The notes beneath the pieces were generated by a model. It was given only the letters and a program-made list of their open reading frames with translations, did not search any database and was not told the origin of the DNA. Below are positions 59,986-64,000 of a stretch of DNA of 64,000 nt, piece after piece. How positions within the stretch are numbered: position 1 is the first letter of the stretch; each line of letters starts with the position of its first letter. A program made the position numbers and the translations under genes. The stretch spans positions 1,426,001 to 1,490,000 of the forward strand of contig JAAXNY010000001.1 in NCBI GenBank assembly GCA_013420905.1, in the 5' to 3' direction. Source of the stretch: Collybia mongolica. Taxonomy: Eukaryota > Basidiomycota > Agaricomycetes > Agaricales > Clitocybaceae.

Positions 59986-61511
59986 CTACTCCGCTAGACT
60001 GTAAAATATAGTTGTTACCAGATAATTACAGAGGTTATATTTTCGGATGATCAACTTGGACACGGCTCCGAAGTCGTCCCGTTCGATATGATATGTGATT
60101 CTGCGAATATTGAATTCTCCTGCGGGTTGAATGACCACTTTCTTCAGTGAAAAAAGCCGTGAGGCGATTGTCACAACGTCATCGACACCGCGAGGGACTG
60201 CTGTATAGGCTAGCCCAATTCGCAGAAGCTCAGGGAAGTGAGAAAAATCAGAGATTAAGGCATCCTGTGTTCCCGCAATTGGTGAGAACTGGTTCCCATT
60301 GCGAATCGTGAATACAACTGACCAACTCCATATCAGGTAGTGTACCCGACCACTTCTCTAACCCAGGACAAATTTGAGACCATTGTAAGGTCCACTGATG
60401 CATTTTCTGAAGGTCGCTGCACGACTCTCCAGGATCGAAATGAAGAATTTTCAGGCTGGGAAGCCCCCCGCTTGAAATCAATCCCTCAAGCATTTCATCC
60501 ATCTGACTTTCGGCGTCTGAGTGTAAGCCATGACCAACAGATAATTTTGTGAGGCTAGCTAGGACACGGACGCCCCCATGCAGAAGAACCAAGACATTAA
60601 ACACATGGGAGTGAAGACTCCGCAGATCAGGTAGCATGTTCGGGGTTACAACACTGCCTGATAGCTCCGGGGTATATTCACTGGTGTCCTCCCAGTCAAG
60701 GGACAGGTCCTGAATCGTCGGGTGAGCAACTAAGAACTCAACCAGAGCAGTAGAAGCGGCTCCCCCGTTAAAGTCGACCCAGTCACCGATTTCGAATGCC
60801 CTCAGACAAGGAAATCTAAATTGTTGGTAGAAGGTTATTGCATCTGTGACGCCAAAATCATCGAGCGGGGAAGGTAAGGCTAAATGAGAAATCGTTGAGA
60901 GAGAGGCGTTCATCAAAGAACGTAACTGCGGTTGAGCTGCAGAGAAGCAGGCTGCATTGGGTCGGCCTGAGTTGCTCGCGCTAAATTTGGCAAAGGAGCG
61001 TACCATTGTCGTCCCAGATGAGCTTCTCTAAGCCGTATATTTGGAAATTATCACTCGGAAACTTGGTTGGGTGCGGGCTAGGAAGGAAGGGGGGGCTCGC
61101 ATAACGAGATTGTTGATAGGTAAATTCCTTCAAAAGTGGACATGTTCGCTTCAATGTTTCGAGGAAAGCATCTTGCTCCTCTGCCGTTCGAAATGGAGAC
61201 GCCGTCATCGTCATTGATCGCAACTGAGCCAGATTAGAAAATGCGCCGAGATCCAACCATGACTTTGTTTCATCCTCTTTCCGGCATTCTGTAATAATGT
61301 GGAGGTCTGTGACCTTGTGGGCCAGTGAAATATCAGATTTTATGAGGCCTAATGTTGCCTGAACTCCATCTCTGTTGCTGCGAAGGCGGACACACTGATA
61401 GAGAACCGGGCGAGCTGCGACTAAAAGCTTCGAAGAGGTGCGGGAGACTTGTGCCAAATCTTTCTTGTCCAGAAAGCGAAAAGCAACTGTCCAGAGCTCT
61501 GGTGGTAGCAT
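59986..61511 (-). CDS. F-box/LRR-like protein, copy 3
   Basis: Third tandem paralogue. The start at 61511 gives MLPPELWTVAFRFLDKKDLA then QVSRTSSKLLVAARPVLY (F-box). It continues KSWLDLGAFSNLAQLRSMTM, LLKEFTYQQSRYASPPFLPS, and exon 1 ends FQIYGLEKLIWDDNG. Exon 2 (about 60950-60322) has ISHLALPSPLDDFGVTDAIT, GDWVDFNGGAASTALVEFLV, SGGLPSLKILHFDPGESCSD and ends MEL. After an intron of about 65 bases (GTCAGTTG to CACAG) exon 3 reads DALISDFSHFPELLRIGLAY, TAVPRGVDDVVTIASRLFSL, IQPAGEFNIRRITYH and ends in IFYSLAE, stop 59986. The exon plan is identical to copies 1 and 2. It sits divergently from SWC5, 114 bases from its start. No lesion was seen. Confidence 0.8.
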
Positions 61512-61624
61512 ATTAATGATTGACTTTCGGCGTGGGTATTGGATTGAACGACTATGATCAGTCAGAGGTTACATAGTAGAAAACGTCAGGGTGTCGGAGT
61601 TATTTGATTTCACTCCACAACGTC

Positions 61625-62519
61625 ATGTCACCTGAACGCAAACCCGACGATAGCGACTCCGAAGACGACGCCGACTATGTCCCCCCTGCAGAGAAAGGTC
61701 TAATCTCGTCCTCATTATATACGTATTTTTTCTTAACGGTTCACTTTAGAAGATTCCTCGGACGATGAAGAACGAGAACCCAAGCGTGCACGGACCACTT
61801 CACCACCCCCACCAGTTGAAAGCGAGGCTGAGAAAAAACAGTGTGTGGTCGATAGTGTTTATGGAAAGCTCAAGAACTTATAGCCTTTCAGACACAGAGA
61901 TGCGTTATGGGCATCTTTCCAGGCTTCCGTAGAAACATCATCCCAGCCCATGCAATCGGGACCACCAAAACCAAGGGTGAAGATTGAGAAACGTTATCGT
62001 TTTGCTGGAGAGGATGTTGTGTAAGATATACCCTTCATGTCTTGCTCCGTTGCTTATTCGTGTGCTAGAGAAGTGATCGAAGTCGACGCAGATTCACCTG
62101 ATGCAAAGAAATGGCCGGTGTGGCGCGAGCCAGGAGTAGCGGATTCTTCCATTTCGACACCAACAACCCCAACCGACGCACCGCAACTCGCGTCAACGGA
62201 CCCCGGCACAACGCCAGCGACAGCAAATACACCAGTGAACCCCTCTAAGAAACGACCGGGCCCTCGCAAACCAAAAGTAACTCTGGCCGCTCTTCCGGCC
62301 TCCTCAACGAAGGCAAAGAAGCTTACGACTCTTGACAAATCAGCCATGGACTGGCGTTCACATGTCCAAGCCACGGAGGACCCTGGGCTTAAGGATGAGC
62401 TCGAGGCGAATCGACGAAGCGGAGGGTACCTCGAGAAGGTAGAATTCTTGAAACGAGTAGACGAACGAAAGGATGATGTTCTTGAAGCAACCAAAAGCAG
62501 CAAACGAAGGAGGCCGTAG
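61625..62519 (+). CDS. SWC5: SWR1-complex protein Swc5 (BCNT/CFDP1 family)
   Basis: Subunit of the SWR1 remodeller, which exchanges H2A.Z into chromatin; Swc5 contacts the H2A-H2B acidic patch (family knowledge). The start at 61625 opens MSPERKPDDSDSEDDADYVP, the acidic N-terminus typical of the family, then a second acidic patch (EDSSDDEEREPKRARTT). The 3' half has a basic linker and the BCNT-C domain: DKSAMDWRSHVQATEDPGLK, DELEANRRSGGYLEKVEFLK, RVDERKDDVLEATKSSKRRR, stop 62517-62519. Three short introns (near 61700-61750, 61841-61890, 62021-62070) separate four exons. All core BCNT residues are visible and the gene looks complete. It sits next to the F-box trio without a functional link. 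Confidence 0.92.
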
Positions 62520-62901
62520 TTCTTCCTGTAAGTACATCACCCCTCTCTTGAGAAAGTCCAGGTGACCAAGTGTACTTTAGTAGATGTAAAATAACATTAA
62601 TCCAATAATCCAAGTAATGCACCAATCTTGCCGCCATCTGGGTGGCTGCCTTCTATAACGCTTTGATAGTTCGAATGCGAGGAGGGGCCAGGCATTTATT
62701 CTACCCTGCACCTTGTCAGTAACCATTGGACCTACCAACTCATCTACTTATCGAATAATATTGCAGACTTGGAATTGTTCGTGTCAGACAAGAAATTATT
62801 GAGGAATTGAATGAAACAAGCACCGACGACATACATTTGAACACGAAAGCAGCCCTTAGGAATCAATTCATCGTGTAAGAAGTGTGTGTGCTAGTGATAT
62901 T
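62520..62901. other. Convergent spacer, possible small exon
   Basis: Between the SWC5 stop and the NmrA-like stop. It holds two stretches with coding-like character: AAFYNALIVRMRGGARHLFY near 62630-62700, and LGIVRVRQEIIEELNETSTD then IHLNTKAALRNQFIV near 62766-62878, with a plausible acceptor (TTGCAG) before the second. I could not assign a family or a start. Possibly an unrecognised gene or 3' UTR. Confidence 0.25.
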
Positions 62902-63803
62902 CTACTTTGAAACCCACATATTTTGATTGGCTTGGAAAAAGTCCCAGATGCGGGTTTTACCAACTATCTTGTTTTCGCTGTGGAAATGAGCCTCTTCATT
63001 TCCATTTGCAATTTCGCCCTCTATGCCTATCAACATCAAAGCATAGTCCTCCGGTATCCCGAAACTCATATAGAATTCTTTGGCTTCCGCTGATGGCATT
63101 CGTCTATGGATGATCTTCCGCCCGATAACTTCGCTGAGTATCCCGACGGCCTGAATTATGACAATTGCAGCACAGATAAGACAGGAAGTCTGATGGACTC
63201 ACCTCGTCATAACTCAACAGCTCTGGCCCTACTATGACATGGTCTGTGTTGTGACTTTTCTCGTCAAGCAACGCCCTAAAAGCCACATCTACAATATCAT
63301 CAACAGAAACCATCGGGACGCGACCGTCCATGGTACACGTGGCAACCTCGTTCTTTTCGCGGATTGCGGGGTAGAACTGTGTGGCGAAGTTTTCTGTGGC
63401 GAATAGGTCGTTCAAAGAGGATCTCGTTATTTCCAGGATGGAGATACTTACCGAAGAACCAGGATGGCCGCAATACACAGTAGTCGATGCCCAGCTCAGC
63501 GACATACTAATGGACCGCCCCCGCGGACTCGCCGCCATATGGGAATACGGCAGCACTGATGAGTACGATGCGCTTTACACCCTTGGAGACGGCGAGGTCG
63601 ATCCACGGCTTCATGATCGCCAACCGGTCGACGGCTACTGCATTGATGAGATAGACGCGATCGATGTTGGCATCGGCCTTGAAGGGGTTCTCATATGTCG
63701 TAGGGTCAGTCCAGTCGAACTTGACGCCTTTGCCTTGATAGGCCTCTGGTACAGTTGCGGACAACCAAACACGATAAAAAAAATGAAAAGCTTTCTCAAC
63801 CAC
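62902..63803 (-). CDS. NmrA-like / festuclavine-dehydrogenase-type reductase, 5' end unclear
   Basis: NAD(P)-binding reductase of the atypical SDR group. From 63803 it reads MVEKAFHFFYRVWLSATVPE, then AYQGKGVKFDWTDPTTYENP, KADANIDRVYLINAVAVDRL and SKGVKRIVLISAAVFPYGG. Introns near 63515-63400 and 63200-63130 lead to ENFATQFYPAIREKNEVATC, VSVDDIVDVAFRALLDEKSH, DHVIVGPELLSYDE and IGRKIIHRRMPSAEAKEFY. It ends IWDFFQANQNMWVSK, stop 62902. Relatives of this type normally begin with a TGGTGKTG-like glycine-rich loop, and I do not find one upstream of VWLSATVPE before the window edge. The gene may be 5'-truncated, or have an unread first exon. Function inferred only from the fold. Confidence 0.68.
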
Positions 63804-63856
63804 GGCAACTTATTAGACTGCTCTTTAAACCGTTTGGGGATCATATATAGGTCCAT

Positions 63857-64000
63857 TTAAGTTAAATTCCACGAGCCGATTGTCCGATTTCCAAGATCCC
63901 GAAATTTTGACCCCCAAAATATTGGCCAAACCTCAAAAAAATCACTGAAAATACATAAAATAGCGCAATCAACAGCTTTCTCAATGCTGAATATGATTCC
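63857..64000. other. Right window edge, nothing recognised
   Basis: The final 140 bases upstream of the NmrA-like gene contain an A-rich tract and no open frame worth reporting. A missing first exon of that gene could lie here or beyond. Confidence 0.4.

Noticed and set aside
62054..62503. Minus-strand open frame antisense to SWC5
   Set aside because: Shadow of the SWC5 coding exon; the BCNT-C domain on the plus strand explains it.

Overview
The window is fungal nuclear DNA, most probably from a mushroom-forming basidiomycete (Agaricomycetes). Genes are closely packed on both strands and are cut by many GT-AG introns of about 50-60 bases. The gene content also fits: F-box families, a DUF6534 seven-helix-type membrane protein, wax-synthase-type MBOAT acyltransferases, secreted GH43 and GH16 enzymes, and a WOPR (Gti1/Pac2) regulator. 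I saw no rRNA, tRNA, CRISPR array or intact transposon. All calls come from reading translations, splice sites and family motifs by eye; no database search was run.

Left third (1-33.9 kb) is mainly conserved housekeeping. ENP2/NOL10 (ribosome biogenesis) and ERV29/SURF4 (ER cargo receptor) lie on the minus strand. After a 2 kb gap come an F-box gene and, divergently, a MutY adenine glycosylase. Then a plus-strand run follows: a DNAJC11-like J protein, a WOPR transcription regulator behind a nearly 2 kb leader, a (6-4) photolyase/cryptochrome and a DUF155 (RMD1/RMND1) protein. A minus-strand run follows: exocyst SEC5, fatty-acid 2-hydroxylase SCS7, an acyl-CoA synthetase and the mitochondrial carrier ORT1.

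The middle (34-52 kb) is accessory. It holds a small unrecognised protein gene with a decayed tandem copy, a Zn alcohol/polyol dehydrogenase, a secreted GH43 enzyme, a secreted histidine acid phosphatase, a many-exon DUF6534 membrane protein (reassembled here from short exons), a secreted GH16-like protein, and two tandem MBOAT genes. One MBOAT gene is a clear chimeric pseudogene and the other carries a frameshift.

Right part (52-64 kb): mitochondrial isoleucyl-tRNA synthetase, three tandem F-box/LRR-like paralogues with the same exon plan (one with a one-base deletion), SWC5 of the SWR1 chromatin remodeller, and an NmrA-like reductase whose N-terminal nucleotide-binding segment is not visible.

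The conserved genes are unrelated single-copy functions, not an operon-like system. The coherent themes are DNA repair (MutY, photolyase), lipid metabolism (SCS7, acyl-CoA synthetase, MBOATs) and a secreted/membrane accessory block at 39.8-51.7 kb. The best candidates for something undescribed are the small tandem gene family at 34.2-35.6 kb and the recombined MBOAT pair.
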